A stretch of 64,000 nucleotides of DNA from Piezodorus guildinii (taxonomy: Eukaryota; Arthropoda; Insecta; Hemiptera; Pentatomidae), in NCBI GenBank assembly GCA_023052935.1, contig CM041298.1, positions 116,915,977 through 116,979,976 of the forward strand, read 5' to 3'. Shown in pieces: positions 23,455 to 33,552 of the stretch (positions are counted from its first letter, which is position 1; each line of letters starts with the position of its first letter). The notes under the pieces were generated by a model. That model did not search any database. It was not told the DNA's origin and saw only the letters and a list, made by a program, of their open reading frames with translations. The position numbers were made by a program, and so were the translations under genes.

Positions 23455-24170
23455 TTTATATAAAAGTTTATTCAGCTTCGTTGGAAACATATGATTTAGA
23501 TTAAATAATATAGAAATATCACATAGTTACTTATGATGATCTGTAATAATGGTATGCCCCGTTTGTCAATTTACATTACCTTTTACAAATTTGTCTATAA
23601 GATAACACTTTTTCTAAAATCTTTAGCTTTCCAACGATATATTATACATCTGTGTTGCTGTTCTTAAGTTCAAAAACTAAAAATTTTCTCCTTTAGTTTT
23701 TTATTAAATTCGTTTAACTTTTAAATTTCTTTTTATATCTATAAAATTAACGGTATTTTAGAAGAAGAAAAATTAACATAATATCGCCATTTAAGCCCTG
23801 TCAGACTATTTCAATCAGAATGATATTAAAGTCCATTAAATTTAACATCGATCGAGCTTAATCCAAGTCGTTAGAACTATTTTTGAAAAAAAAATCGTAA
23901 AAAGGTGCAAAATGAAAGTGGCATTTTCTGTCAGCCGATTTTACTAGGAAAGTTGCTGTAACATCTCGGGCGTATAGTTGTTATAAAATTTAATATTTCG
24001 TACGACTTCTTGATTTCGTGTTCGACTTATCAAACACACAAGAAAACACAGAATTTTTTTGGGGACTTGGTTATTTGGACTAAGGGGAACCTAAAATGTT
24101 TATTTTCGAGGAAAATTGAAATTCGAAATTTTTTTCGGACCGCAATACTTTCCGTTACTTTATATTTCAT
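23455..24170 (+). repeat. Repeat H, diverged copy without ends
   Basis: Contains the AAAATCTTTAGCTTTCCAACG block, the AAGCCCTGTCAGACTATTTC block, the CGGGCGTATAGTTGTTATAAA block and the GGACTTGGTTATTTGGACT to CGCAATACTTTCC stretch in order. Terminal sequences are worn. Confidence 0.7.
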
Positions 24171-24234
24171 ATTAAGGGATGTGAAGTAAAATTAATTGAT
24201 TAACTAAGTTTAATATGAATAATAAATAATGAAT

Positions 24235-24440
24235 TTTCTTTTATTGAAAGTATGATATTTGAATTGAAATACCACGGTATCGTTGAGCGTCTATTTCGGA
24301 AGATAAAAGGTATTGGAACAGTTGGGACTTGGATGGCGGATATGAGTTAATTGGGAATTCCAGAGATTAGTAAAGCGGACAAGAAAGGAATAGTCAAAGG
24401 ATTTTGTTTTATGGGCGGAAAAGTAAAGGTCAGAATAAAT
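24235..24440 (-). repeat. CR1/L2-like LINE fragment
   Basis: Matches the minus-strand LINE copy at 63735-63905 (GGGACTTGGATGGCGGATATG, GAATTCCAGAG, GGAAAAGTAAAGGTCAGA). The decoded minus strand of that copy gives the LWNSLP/FKSxLF C-terminal motif. Non-coding here. Confidence 0.6.
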
Positions 24441-24651
24441 CTGTTAGCAAATGAAGATATCTGGTGCGCGCATCACACGACTTTCATTTAACTCCGTTGT
24501 TAAAATCAATTAAAGAATCTTTATAGACAGTCAAGCATAAAAAAGGTTAAAGACTTAACTACATCGAGTTCTGTTGAAACATGAGTTTTATTAAAAAATC
24601 TATTATGTTATTATCTACAAAGACCCATCCGCTTTGCATAACTCTACATTA

Positions 24652-24796
24652 GGGGTACTAACTACGTTTGCTATAGCATGCTATTTGTGTTATTTTGCTA
24701 AACCCGTCAAGTTTCTACAGTTATTTCCTGTATAAAATTGATGGGTTTAGCACAATAGCACAAATAGCATGCTATAGCAAACGGAGTGAGTACCCC
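24652..24796. mobile_element. Palindromic MITE (foldback), 145 bp, TA target
   Basis: Inverted arms of about 58 bp (GGGGTACT at the outer ends, then GTTTGCTATAGCATGCTATT and GCTAAACCCGTCAA toward the centre) around a short loop near 24711-24735. Flanked by TA on both sides (24650-24651, 24797-24798). A second, much shorter relative lies at 51486-51548. Confidence 0.85.
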
Positions 24797-25053
24797 TATT
24801 ATCTCATACAACTTTGCGTATATGATAATTTTTTTTAATTATATATTTAACTTACCAACGCTATATAATACGTCTATATTACTGTTCTTGTGCTTAAAAC
24901 AAAACAAAAAAACTTAAAGAAGTATGCTTGCTCTTTTTTCCTTAAATTGGGTTTCGAATTCGTTCAACTTGTATATTTATGCGTTTTAATTCATGCTTAC
25001 AAGATGATATGGTCAATTTTTTGGCATCCACATAAATAAAGGTAATTTAGAGG

Positions 25054-25055
<2 letters not shown>

Positions 25056-25137
<82 letters not shown>
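25056..25137. repeat. TA microsatellite followed by a 37-base T run
   Basis: (TA)n from about 25056 to 25100 runs straight into a homopolymer T to 25137, inside repeat H. Confidence 0.9.
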
Positions 25138-25140
<3 letters not shown>

Positions 25141-26077
25141 CGGGCATTTAGGTCCTGCCACACACTTTTTAATAAGAAGGAAGTGTATATGAAATTAAAA
25201 TACTGTAAATTTTACATCAATAAAATTGAGACGTTGATTTCCAAAAGGTACTATATCCATTTTAGACAATTTTACAGGAAACGCAAAAATCTGCCATTTA
25301 TTTATTATTGGACTAATTTATCTGATTCTTTTTTTATTAAAATTTAAAGTTGATTTATAAACGTGTTGCCAACTTATTTTTCCAATTTATTGCACTTGTC
25401 CCATGAATTTTTAACAATATATTATGGATATAGTACTTTTTGAAACGAAACATGGATATAGTACTTTTTGGAAAGAATTAACAGAGGTATAGTACCTTTT
25501 TGGAAGAAAATAACGCGCGGTGAGATGGTGACAGTCACCATAACCTTCCTAATACAACATCACCGATAAATAAAGTCTTTATATCGTTAATTACTAAGTT
25601 GTGTATATTTCCTTATTCTTCCTCTGAGGAATACCTTTCTTTGTAGGTTAATTACATTGATTATCTATTTTTCATAAAGAAATTTAATATTCAAAGAACA
25701 ATTTATCTATTTATGGCACTATAATAAGAAAGTATGTAATTATGAAGTTTGTTTTGAACTTGTATTTACTATTTGTGTGAATTTAGCAACTTTATCTATT
25801 ATTATTAACTACGTGAACACAATATTTAACTATAGAGTCTAATAGATAAATAACTTTTGAGCTTTTATTTTGCATTAAAAAATCAAAAAAATCTACTATT
25901 AAGTTAATTCAGGCACGGTTTTATCTCTCATATTTAGCAAGTTCGTGGAATGCTAATTCAAACCATTTTCTGGATAAAATACCATTATTCTAATAAAATG
26001 TGAGTTTCTTAAGATTTTTATATAAAATTTATATGGCTGCAAGAAGAAATACTACGAAAAAACTTAATTTAATTGGG

Positions 26078-27150
26078 CCTTTGACCGAGTGTGGCACCCG
26101 GGACTGCTTTACAAACTCCGTGAATTCCTGCCTCCTACTTACTTCCTCATTATCCAGTCCTACCTTTCTGACAGATCCTTCAGAATCAACAACAATAGTT
26201 CCTATTCAACCATTTTTACCTAGTCTGCTGGTGTTCCTCAAGGCAGTAGGCCTAGGACCCATTCTTTATACAGTTTATACAGCTGATATCCCATCACATC
26301 CTAATACTTTCCTTTCTACTTATGCAGATGACACTTGTGTATTATCAGTCAATAATGATCCCACTGTTGCCTCTCAAAATCTCCAATCCCACCTCAGAGA
26401 CCTTGAGGTATGGTGTCAGAATTGGAGAATTAAAATAAATTCCAACAAATCTCACCAAATTACCTTCACCCTACGTCGTACACCTATGACATCCTGCCCT
26501 ACAGTATCCTTTAATAACATTCCGCTCGTTCCAGTTGAACAGATCCGCTACCTAGGGCTTCTACTTGACAAACGTTTAACATGGAATCCGCACACTAGAC
26601 TGAAACGACAAGAAACTACTCGCCGCTTTCGGTTACTTTAACACTTACTAGACAAACGCTCTAAACTTTCACTTAACTACAAAAGACTCATCTACATGAC
26701 CATCATAAGACCTATCTGGACTTACGGAGTTGAGCTATGGGGCTCCACTTAACCATCAAATTCTTCCCGTATCCAATCCTTACAATCCAAAATCCTTCGA
26801 AAAATCCTAAACGCTCCTTATTTTGTCACGAATAAGCTTATCCATAAAGACCTTAATATTCCCTTTGTAGCTGATTTGGCCCGAACCAGGTATCAATCCT
26901 TCCATGACAAACTCCAATCCCATTCTAACCCACTAGTTTCAATCCTTGCTTCCTATTCAATTCCCGACAATCCTCCGAGACATCTGAAAAGAAGATGGCC
27001 TCAAGACCTTCTTGTTTAGATTAATTACTAGAGTGCTGCCAATGGGTTTCTCTTCAGGTTTTTCATGTACACTATCTTTAATCAGCACATTTACTTGATG
27101 TATTCCTATACAGTTGTAAATTTCAATAAAATATAATAAAAAAAAAAAAA
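26078..27150 (+). mobile_element. 5'-truncated Jockey-type LINE with 9-bp TSD
   Basis: Begins at the catalytic RT block (AFDRVWHPGLLYKLREF). It continues through the YADD box (near 26324), YLGLLLDKRLTWNPH and, after an in-frame stop at 26639-26641, the PPRHLKRRWPQDLLV C-terminus at about 27018. The 3' UTR has AATAAA and a poly(A) run to 27150. Flanked by TTAATTGGG at 26069-26077 and 27151-27159. The AGVPQGS motif is frame-disrupted around 26240. A dead copy, inserted within element B. Confidence 0.9.
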
Positions 27151-27389
27151 TTAATTGGGAATATATGAGAACCGAAGCGAGGCAATTAAGTTGTTTAAAA
27201 CAGCCCCATAACTGATTATTAAGTTAAAACCATTGTTCAAAATTATAGCAGGGATTCAAGACGTATTAAATGAACCAATAAAAATGCACAAAATGAAGAA
27301 AATAATAAAATAATGGTGACATATTACGGGGTTAGGTGCTTCTGCCGCACAGTAGTTAAATATAGTACCTTTTGGAATGAAATGAAATA

Positions 27390-27727
27390 ATAATAATAAT
27401 AATAATAGGCTCAGCGAACCCGAAGGTTCGCTGCCGATACAACCAAATTCCGCCTACACAGACTCGTCCAATGTTCACCATTCAAGTCCAAGATCTCGAG
27501 ATCAGCCGTAACGCAATGCTCCCATCTACGCTTCGGCCTACCTTTCGGACGCCTACCAGTCGGATCAGCAAATACCAACATTCTCGGAATCCGCTCGTCA
27601 TCAAGCCCAACCACTTTACTCGCCCATTTGAGTCTCCGCGATGCAATCAGCTCAATTATATTCACAGGATACAAGTTCCGCAATTCCGCGTTGTGCAACT
27701 TTCTAAACTCCCCAGTGGACCCCATAA
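27390..27727 (-). mobile_element. RTE-like LINE 3' fragment
   Basis: The minus strand reads GRRPKGRPKRRWEHCVTADL and the terminal GGTTGTATCGGCAGCGAACC, with an (ATT)n tail seen as AATAATAAT on the plus strand from about 27390. Open for 104 codons on 27411-27725 but only the extreme C-terminus. Confidence 0.8.
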
Positions 27728-28260
27728 TTATTTCTAAAAAAGTGTCCTTTAGTACCTTTTGGAAATCAACGTCTCAATTGTTTTTTATTTAATGATTCGA
27801 AATGATGGACATTAAGTAGTTCTTTAGATTAGCTGGTTTGTTGAAAAGGTTGCTGTAACATCTTGTGGCGTATACGCTTCTAAAATATTAAATATCTGTT
27901 TTATACAAGCTATAGTTTTCAAGCTAGTAATACCACTTGGGATCAGCTGATGCGCTCGATGATAACAGTCATACGTTACATCGTCTCTCAGATTTTTGCT
28001 TTTTTCAGTAGGAATTCGCTAGAATTCAGTCTGGAGAACATCACTAGACCTAAGGAATATTACGGCAGTGAATATTGGAGAAGTTTCGGTAAGCAAAGTT
28101 ATAATTTACTTTGTACAATCACGAAAAAGTGAAAGAAGGGTGACTGATCAGCTGATTGCCGCTAGCTCGGCAAGCTCGGGCTTGCTTTTCTTTTAATTAT
28201 CTTTCTTTTATCTTTAATTCTTATCTCATTATTTATTTATTATTATTATTTTCTTAATCA

Positions 28261-29577
28261 ATGAGATATTTTCATCAAGTCATGTCCTCAAAGTCTGCAA
28301 GTAAAAGATCTAGATCTGCAGGTTCTAACTCGTCTCCCACAAAACAGAGACCCCGCCGTGAACAAAATAAAAAAATGATTCCACCAGCGACCGCGTCAGC
28401 TACCTCATTAGGTTCTGAACCACAGCCCAGCACATCATCACAAGGAATAACTGATGAATCTCCGTTTTTTACACCGAATCCATTTCAGATCCTCCAAAAT
28501 GAAAAAGAAACCATGGAATCTTCTCCTATACCCAGAGAACCACTACCTCCACCAATATTTGTTAAAAATATTAAAAATTTTAAACTGATGTGTGCGCATT
28601 TAAACAAAGTAACAGATCCTAATAGTTATTATTGTATAAGTAGAACCAATGATACTAAAATATCTCCGACTACTGCTGAAACCTACAGAAAGATTGTAAA
28701 ATATCTGACTGAGACCAAAGCTGACTTTCATACTTATCAGCTGCGCCAAGAGAGAGCATTAAGGGTCGTAATCAGAAACCTACATTCCTCAACACCCGTT
28801 GAAGCAATCAAAGAAGAACTGACAGAATTAGGATTCCAAGTGAGGCAAGTCACCAACGTTCTAAAAGATAAAAGTCCACTGCCTCTATTCTTCGTGGACT
28901 TGGAACCATCAGCAGGAGTCGAAAAAATCTATGACCTCAGCAGACTGTACTATACCCGTGTAAAAGTTGAAAAACCTTACACAAAGAAAGAAATAGTCCA
29001 GTGCCATAACTGTCTGGCATATGGTCATACCAAAAGTTATTGCCATCACATACCACGCTGTGTGAAATGCGGTGAACAGCATAAAACAGAACAATGTACA
29101 AGATCAAGATCAGCACCCGCTGTATGTGCTCTGTGCCTCAAGGACCACCCGGCTAACTACAAGGGATGTGAAATCTACAAGAAACTCAGAACCAGATACC
29201 AAAAACCTCAGGATCCGAATGAAACAGCTGTACCAACCAGAAGCAGAAGAGAACCATCAAAACTTGTAAATTCTAACGTGTCATTTGCCCACTTGCTTGG
29301 AGGTGGTAACCAGAATCATGAAGTCGAGGCACTGCCGGAACAACATTTTCCTCAACATTCTCAATCTATTGTACAAGAATCTATCCCTCAAAGTTTACCT
29401 AATCTTCAAAAAACTCCTCAACATCAAATTTCTCATATCCCTCCACCATCAAACGTCACAGATCTTACCAGTCTAATGACATCGTTCATCTCCGAAATCA
29501 AATCTCTTGTTATGCCGCTTATATCACTCCTTACAAATCTAGTATCGAATCTAATCCCTGCCTTGAAAAATCCTTAA
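28261..29577 (+). CDS. Jockey LINE ORF1 protein (gag-like, nucleic-acid chaperone)
   Basis: A 438-residue protein. The N-terminal ~100 residues are Ser/Pro/Lys-rich and look disordered. A conserved middle domain follows (about residues 150-245, ending IYDLSRLYYTRVKVEKPYTK), then three CCHC-type zinc knuckles at about residues 248-303 (CHNCLAYGHTKSYC, CVKCGEQHKTEQC, CALCLKDHPANYKGC). The C-terminal quarter is Gln/His/Pro-rich and ends in a hydrophobic stretch (LTSLMTSFISEIKSLVMPLI). This order (PRE-like domain plus zinc knuckles) is standard for Jockey ORF1, which binds element RNA and forms the RNP; that role is family knowledge. The first ATG at 28261 is used; a second in-frame ATG lies 6 codons later. 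The stop TAA at 29575-29577 is followed immediately, in the same frame, by the ORF2 ATG. No frameshift or internal stop. Confidence 0.93.
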   Translation: MRYFHQVMSSKSASKRSRSAGSNSSPTKQRPRREQNKKMIPPATASATSLGSEPQPSTSSQGITDESPFFTPNPFQILQNEKETMESSPIPREPLPPPIFVKNIKNFKLMCAHLNKVTDPNSYYCISRTNDTKISPTTAETYRKIVKYLTETKADFHTYQLRQERALRVVIRNLHSSTPVEAIKEELTELGFQVRQVTNVLKDKSPLPLFFVDLEPSAGVEKIYDLSRLYYTRVKVEKPYTKKEIVQCHNCLAYGHTKSYCHHIPRCVKCGEQHKTEQCTRSRSAPAVCALCLKDHPANYKGCEIYKKLRTRYQKPQDPNETAVPTRSRREPSKLVNSNVSFAHLLGGGNQNHEVEALPEQHFPQHSQSIVQESIPQSLPNLQKTPQHQISHIPPPSNVTDLTSLMTSFISEIKSLVMPLISLLTNLVSNLIPALKNP

Positions 29578-32262
29578 ATGACTTCACCTAACTCCTTATC
29601 CATTCTCCTTTGGAATGCGAATGGTGTTAGAAATCATACTGACGAACTGACAGCGTTGTTGCAAGACAAAACAATCGATGTTGCACTTATAACTGAAACA
29701 AGACTAACGACTAAACAGTACTTCAAAATACCGCAATACATGACATACCGTACTGACCACCCAGACGGTAAAGCCCATGCCGGTTCTGCTATCATTGTCC
29801 ACCAATCCCTCTCTCATCATTTACTCCCACTTCCCACCTATGATTTCCTACAAGCCACATCCATAGTAATCAAGACTTTTTCCTTTCCGGTAACCCTCAC
29901 ATCTGCATATTGCCCTCCTAAACATTCCATTTCCAATTCTGAATTTGTATCCTTCCTGGATTCCTTAGGAAATCGTTTCATTCTGGGTGCAGACTTAAAC
30001 GCCAAGCATCAGCAGTGGGGTTCCAGAACCACGAATTCTCGGGGACGAAATTTGCTGTCTGCACTCAACTCCCAAAATTTTAATATCCTGCCTCCTGACT
30101 CCCCTACCTACTGGCCAACCGATCCTAACCGCAATCCTGACATCCTCGACTTCTTTATCCACAGCGGATTAGGCTCTCTCAACTTGTCTTTAACTCGCCT
30201 TGATGAACTATCCTCAGACCATAGTCCACTGATCCTAAAAGTATCTCTCGCTCCAATTCCAAAACCCATTCCACCATCATTCATCCGAGGCCCTGTCAAC
30301 TGGAACCTTTTCCGCCAAATCCTGACCGATAATATTGACCTCAGAGTAACCCTCAAAACCCAAGATGACCTAGATAATTCCGTCTATTCCTTTACCACCG
30401 CCATCCAACAAGCTGTCTGGACTGCTTCCTCTCCTAAACACTCCAATATAAATCCAGACCAAAATCATTTTCCACAACCTATTATAGACCTTATCCACAC
30501 CAAACGCCGAGCAAGATCATTATGGCAGCGCACCCGACACCCAACAGATCGCCGCTCCTATAACTTCTATTGTAGACAATTGAAGAGGGAGTTGGCGAAC
30601 TTCCGTTCCCAGTCCTTTAATTCCTACCTCTCCTCTCTATCAGCTCGTGATAATTCCCTGTGGAATGTCACGAAAAAGATCCTAAAATACCATCATGTTT
30701 CTCATCCTCTCCGACGTGGTGATGACTCCTGGGCTGCGTCTGATGAAGATAAAGCCGAGGAATTCGCCACACACCTCTCCAAAGTATTCACTCCTCACCC
30801 GGAATCCCACATCAATCACACCGCAAAAGTGCAAGACTTTCTTATGTCACCGATTCCACTTTCCCTACCTCCTAAAGCTATTAATCCCTCTGAGGTCAAA
30901 TATCTTCTCCAAAAACTGACTCTCCGTAAATCTCCTGGACACGATCTCCTTACTCCCCAGATCCTCCGACAACTTCCGCAGAAAGCTATTATATTCCTTA
31001 CTTATATTTATAACTGCATCCTCCGCACCACCTATTTTCCTCTGTTATGGAAACATTCCACCATCATCCTTTTTTTAAAACCAGGTAAACCTTCCAACAA
31101 CACTTCATCCTACAGGCCTATTAGTCTACTCCCCATCCTCTCAAAAATCTTCGAAAGGCTTCTTCTAAAACGTATCCTACCCATATTAGAATCTCAAAAT
31201 CTTCCTTCCCATCAGTTTGGATTCCGTCCTCAGCATTCCACAGTTCAACAGGGGCTCCGAGTTGTAGACCATATTTCCTCAGCTCTTGAATGCAAAGAGT
31301 ATTGTTCTGGTGCGTTTCTGGACATTGCGCAAGCTTTTGACCGGGTATGGCACACTGGATTACTCTTCAAGCTGAAAACCCATTTACCCCAGTCCCTATA
31401 CCTCATTCTCCGATCCTATCTCTCGAACCGTTCCTTCCGAGTTCGCTGTGGTGAAGAATTTTCTAACCTTTATCCCGTTGAGGCCGGTGTTCCTCAAGGC
31501 AGCGTCTTGGGACCCATCCTCTACATCCTTTACACTGCTGATATTCCTACACATCCTGATACCTTTCTGGCAACTTTTGCAGACGACACCGCCATCCTAT
31601 CATCCAGTTCCAATCCTGAAACAGCATCCTTAAACCTTCAGAGACACCTTTTCCTTATCGAACACTGGTGTAATAACTGGCGTGTAAAGGTGAACGAAGC
31701 CAAATGTAAACACGTAACCTTTACTCTTAGACGAAAATCCTGTCCGCCAGTTTATTTCAACTCATTACCGATTCCTCTCTCAGATACAGTCCGGTATCTT
31801 GGCTTACTGTTAGACAAAAGATTGACTTGGAACCCACATACAAGACTTAAAAGACAAGAACTCAACCGACGATTCGGACAGTTATACCGACTACTCAACA
31901 GAAAATCTGAACTTACAGTTGAAAACAAATTATTAATCTACAAGACAATACTGAAGCCCATCTGGACCTACGGACTTGAACTGTGGGGGACAGCTAAACG
32001 TTCTAACATCAAACGCATTCAATCCTTTCAATCCAAAGTCCTCCGTACAATAGTAAATGCTCCTTATTATGTCTCCAATTATACCTTGCACCACGATCTT
32101 AATGTTCCATTTATTTCAGACCTAATTCCATCCAAATTTTCCAAATTCCACCAGAACCTCATTCATCATCCTAATCCTTTAGCTCAATCCCTATCCAGCT
32201 CCACTCATCCATACAACCCACCTAGAAGGTTGAAACGGCAGTGGCCCCGCGACCTTTTGTAA
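29578..32262 (+). CDS. Jockey LINE ORF2 protein: AP-like endonuclease and reverse transcriptase
   Basis: 894 residues, intact. The N-terminal endonuclease/exonuclease/phosphatase domain covers about residues 1-225: LLWNANGVRNH, ALITETRL, the GADLNAKHQQWGS core near 137, and SSDHSP with the catalytic D214/H215. The reverse transcriptase domain covers about residues 445-720: RKSPGHDLLT, SSYRPISLLPILSKIFERLL, HQFGFRPQHS, FLDIAQAFDRVWH, AGVPQGSVLGPILY, and FADD at 667-670. It is followed by RYLGLLLDKRLTWNPH and a thumb ending in PPRRLKRQWPRDLL. No RNase H domain, as usual for Jockey. It would nick target DNA and prime reverse transcription there. Because ORF1 and ORF2 are in the same frame with only TAA between, ORF2 is probably made by termination-reinitiation or readthrough. 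All key residues I can check are present. Confidence 0.95.
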   Translation: MTSPNSLSILLWNANGVRNHTDELTALLQDKTIDVALITETRLTTKQYFKIPQYMTYRTDHPDGKAHAGSAIIVHQSLSHHLLPLPTYDFLQATSIVIKTFSFPVTLTSAYCPPKHSISNSEFVSFLDSLGNRFILGADLNAKHQQWGSRTTNSRGRNLLSALNSQNFNILPPDSPTYWPTDPNRNPDILDFFIHSGLGSLNLSLTRLDELSSDHSPLILKVSLAPIPKPIPPSFIRGPVNWNLFRQILTDNIDLRVTLKTQDDLDNSVYSFTTAIQQAVWTASSPKHSNINPDQNHFPQPIIDLIHTKRRARSLWQRTRHPTDRRSYNFYCRQLKRELANFRSQSFNSYLSSLSARDNSLWNVTKKILKYHHVSHPLRRGDDSWAASDEDKAEEFATHLSKVFTPHPESHINHTAKVQDFLMSPIPLSLPPKAINPSEVKYLLQKLTLRKSPGHDLLTPQILRQLPQKAIIFLTYIYNCILRTTYFPLLWKHSTIILFLKPGKPSNNTSSYRPISLLPILSKIFERLLLKRILPILESQNLPSHQFGFRPQHSTVQQGLRVVDHISSALECKEYCSGAFLDIAQAFDRVWHTGLLFKLKTHLPQSLYLILRSYLSNRSFRVRCGEEFSNLYPVEAGVPQGSVLGPILYILYTADIPTHPDTFLATFADDTAILSSSSNPETASLNLQRHLFLIEHWCNNWRVKVNEAKCKHVTFTLRRKSCPPVYFNSLPIPLSDTVRYLGLLLDKRLTWNPHTRLKRQELNRRFGQLYRLLNRKSELTVENKLLIYKTILKPIWTYGLELWGTAKRSNIKRIQSFQSKVLRTIVNAPYYVSNYTLHHDLNVPFISDLIPSKFSKFHQNLIHHPNPLAQSLSSSTHPYNPPRRLKRQWPRDLL

Positions 32263-32759
32263 ATATATTGGAGTTCTAGCACTGGCTAGATTCTCCACTC
32301 AATGTGATGTATGTATGAGTGTGTGTATGTGTATATAGGTATAAGTGAATTATTGACTTTTGTATTGATTCATTATTGTGTATATATTTTATTGTAATTT
32401 TATGTTGTGTAAATATTGTATGAATGTAGTATGTTTGATATCATTCAGCAATACTATTAATGTCCAAATTGGGACAGATTGTAAAATTTTCTCAATAAAA
32501 ATTGTTATTATTAAAAAAAGTAATACCACATGCACGCACACTCACACATACACACAAATTCTAATTGTGAATTTCCACGACCGCAATACTTTCCCTTACT
32601 AAGTATTTCATATATAGTCAATTAAAAGTAAAATAACTTTTAATATAAGTAGTTATTAGTTACAGATGAATCGCGAATGCACTGAAATGAAGTTAATTAG
32701 CGAAAAATGAGTTGTAAATCATTTCCAAAAATATCAAGAGCAGGAATATTAATTAAATG

Positions 32760-33036
32760 GGGGATCACTTGTAGCTGGGTGGCTAGCGTAACCGCCTCCC
32801 ATGCCAAAGGTCACGGGTTCAAATCCGGAGGTGGTCCTAGGATTTTTTAATGGGAGTAAAAATCCTTAGTTACGCCGTCCTTCGGAGGGACGTTAAAAGG
32901 TGGTCCCGAGCCTGTGCGATGTCAGGTACTCGTTAAAGATCCCTATCCTAATAAAACCTGGATAGCAAAATTTAGGACTCCCATTGTAGCATCGTCCAAT
33001 TAGCCATAGTAGCATAAAGTGACGTTAAATAAATAA
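32760..33036 (+). mobile_element. SINE-A copy with 12-bp TSD
   Basis: Full-length SINE-A; direct repeat ATTAATTAAATG at 32748-32759 and 33037-33048. The target resembles that of the 13827 copy (shared AATTAAATG). Confidence 0.92.
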
Positions 33037-33048
33037 ATTAATTAAATG

Positions 33049-33552
33049 AAATTTTCTTTATGTTTTATTCTTTCTCCAGGAATTAATTGATTTCAACACG
33101 AGGCAAAAAATTAATTTCCAAGTTCCAAGAATAATAAATAATTTAGTCGTCTGAAATGTTGCCCAAATACATTGAGTTGCTATCTTATACAGAGCATTAA
33201 AATGTTATGTTCCTATTTTGATTATCGATAATGTTATATCAGTTTATATAAATGGGTTAATGGGTTATTCATCAGATATGGAAATCGGTAGAGCATTTTA
33301 ATATTTCTGTTAGTGAGTTAGTGCTGCTAACATACAGGAGTAATTCACTAACAGTGCTGTATGTTAGTTTTCGGTGGAAGTTATTGTAGAAGTGGCTGAA
33401 ATAGTTGGAATGTTCAAGTCGTTATGTATAATGCAATTTGTCACGAAGAACGGTGTATCCACTAGTACATTAAAGACTTTGAATGTATGATTAACTATTA
33501 AATTTAAAAATAACATAATTAAGAGTTATAATAATTTTTTTTTAAAATTATC
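33049..33552. other. Unrecognised sequence
   Basis: No ORF or repeat family recognised. A short inverted pair TAGTGAGTTAGTGCTGCTAA / TTCACTAACAGTGCTGTATG lies near 33311-33368. Confidence 0.4.

Larger units (their letters stand above)
25224..27779. mobile_element. TIR element (element B), unclassified, with two later insertions
   Basis: Perfect 30-bp inverted repeats at 25224-25253 and 27750-27779 (outer bases AATTGAGACGTTGATTTCC, then AAAAGGTACTA). The motif TAGTACTTTTTGG or TAGTACCTTTTGG recurs subterminally at about 25429, 25457, 25490 and 27366. Both outer flanks are repeat H. Inside are a truncated Jockey (26078-27150) and an RTE fragment (about 27390-27727). Without them the element is about 1.1 kb. 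No transposase frame is visible, so it is probably non-autonomous. Confidence 0.7.
27937..32518 (+). mobile_element. Full-length Jockey-clade LINE with perfect 11-bp TSD
   Basis: The direct repeat AGTAATACCAC at 27926-27936 and 32519-32529 brackets 4,582 bp. Contents: a 324-bp 5' UTR, intact ORF1 (28261-29577), intact ORF2 (29578-32262), a ~250-bp 3' UTR with AATAAA near 32492, and a short A-rich end. Both ORFs are undamaged and the TSD is exact, so the insertion is young. This is the only apparently autonomous element in the window. Confidence 0.95.
24460..32632 (+). repeat. Single repeat H copy spread over 8.2 kb by nested insertions
   Basis: Repeat H pieces occur in order. They are 24460-24651 (5' end TCTGGTGCGCGCATCACACG), 24797-25223, 27780-27936 and 32519-32632 (CA-rich stretch, CCGCAATACTTTCCCTTACT and the 3' end). 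The breaks are a palindromic MITE (24652-24796), a TIR element (25224-27779) and a full-length Jockey LINE (27937-32518). Removing them leaves about 0.9 kb, the normal repeat H length. Confidence 0.85.
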
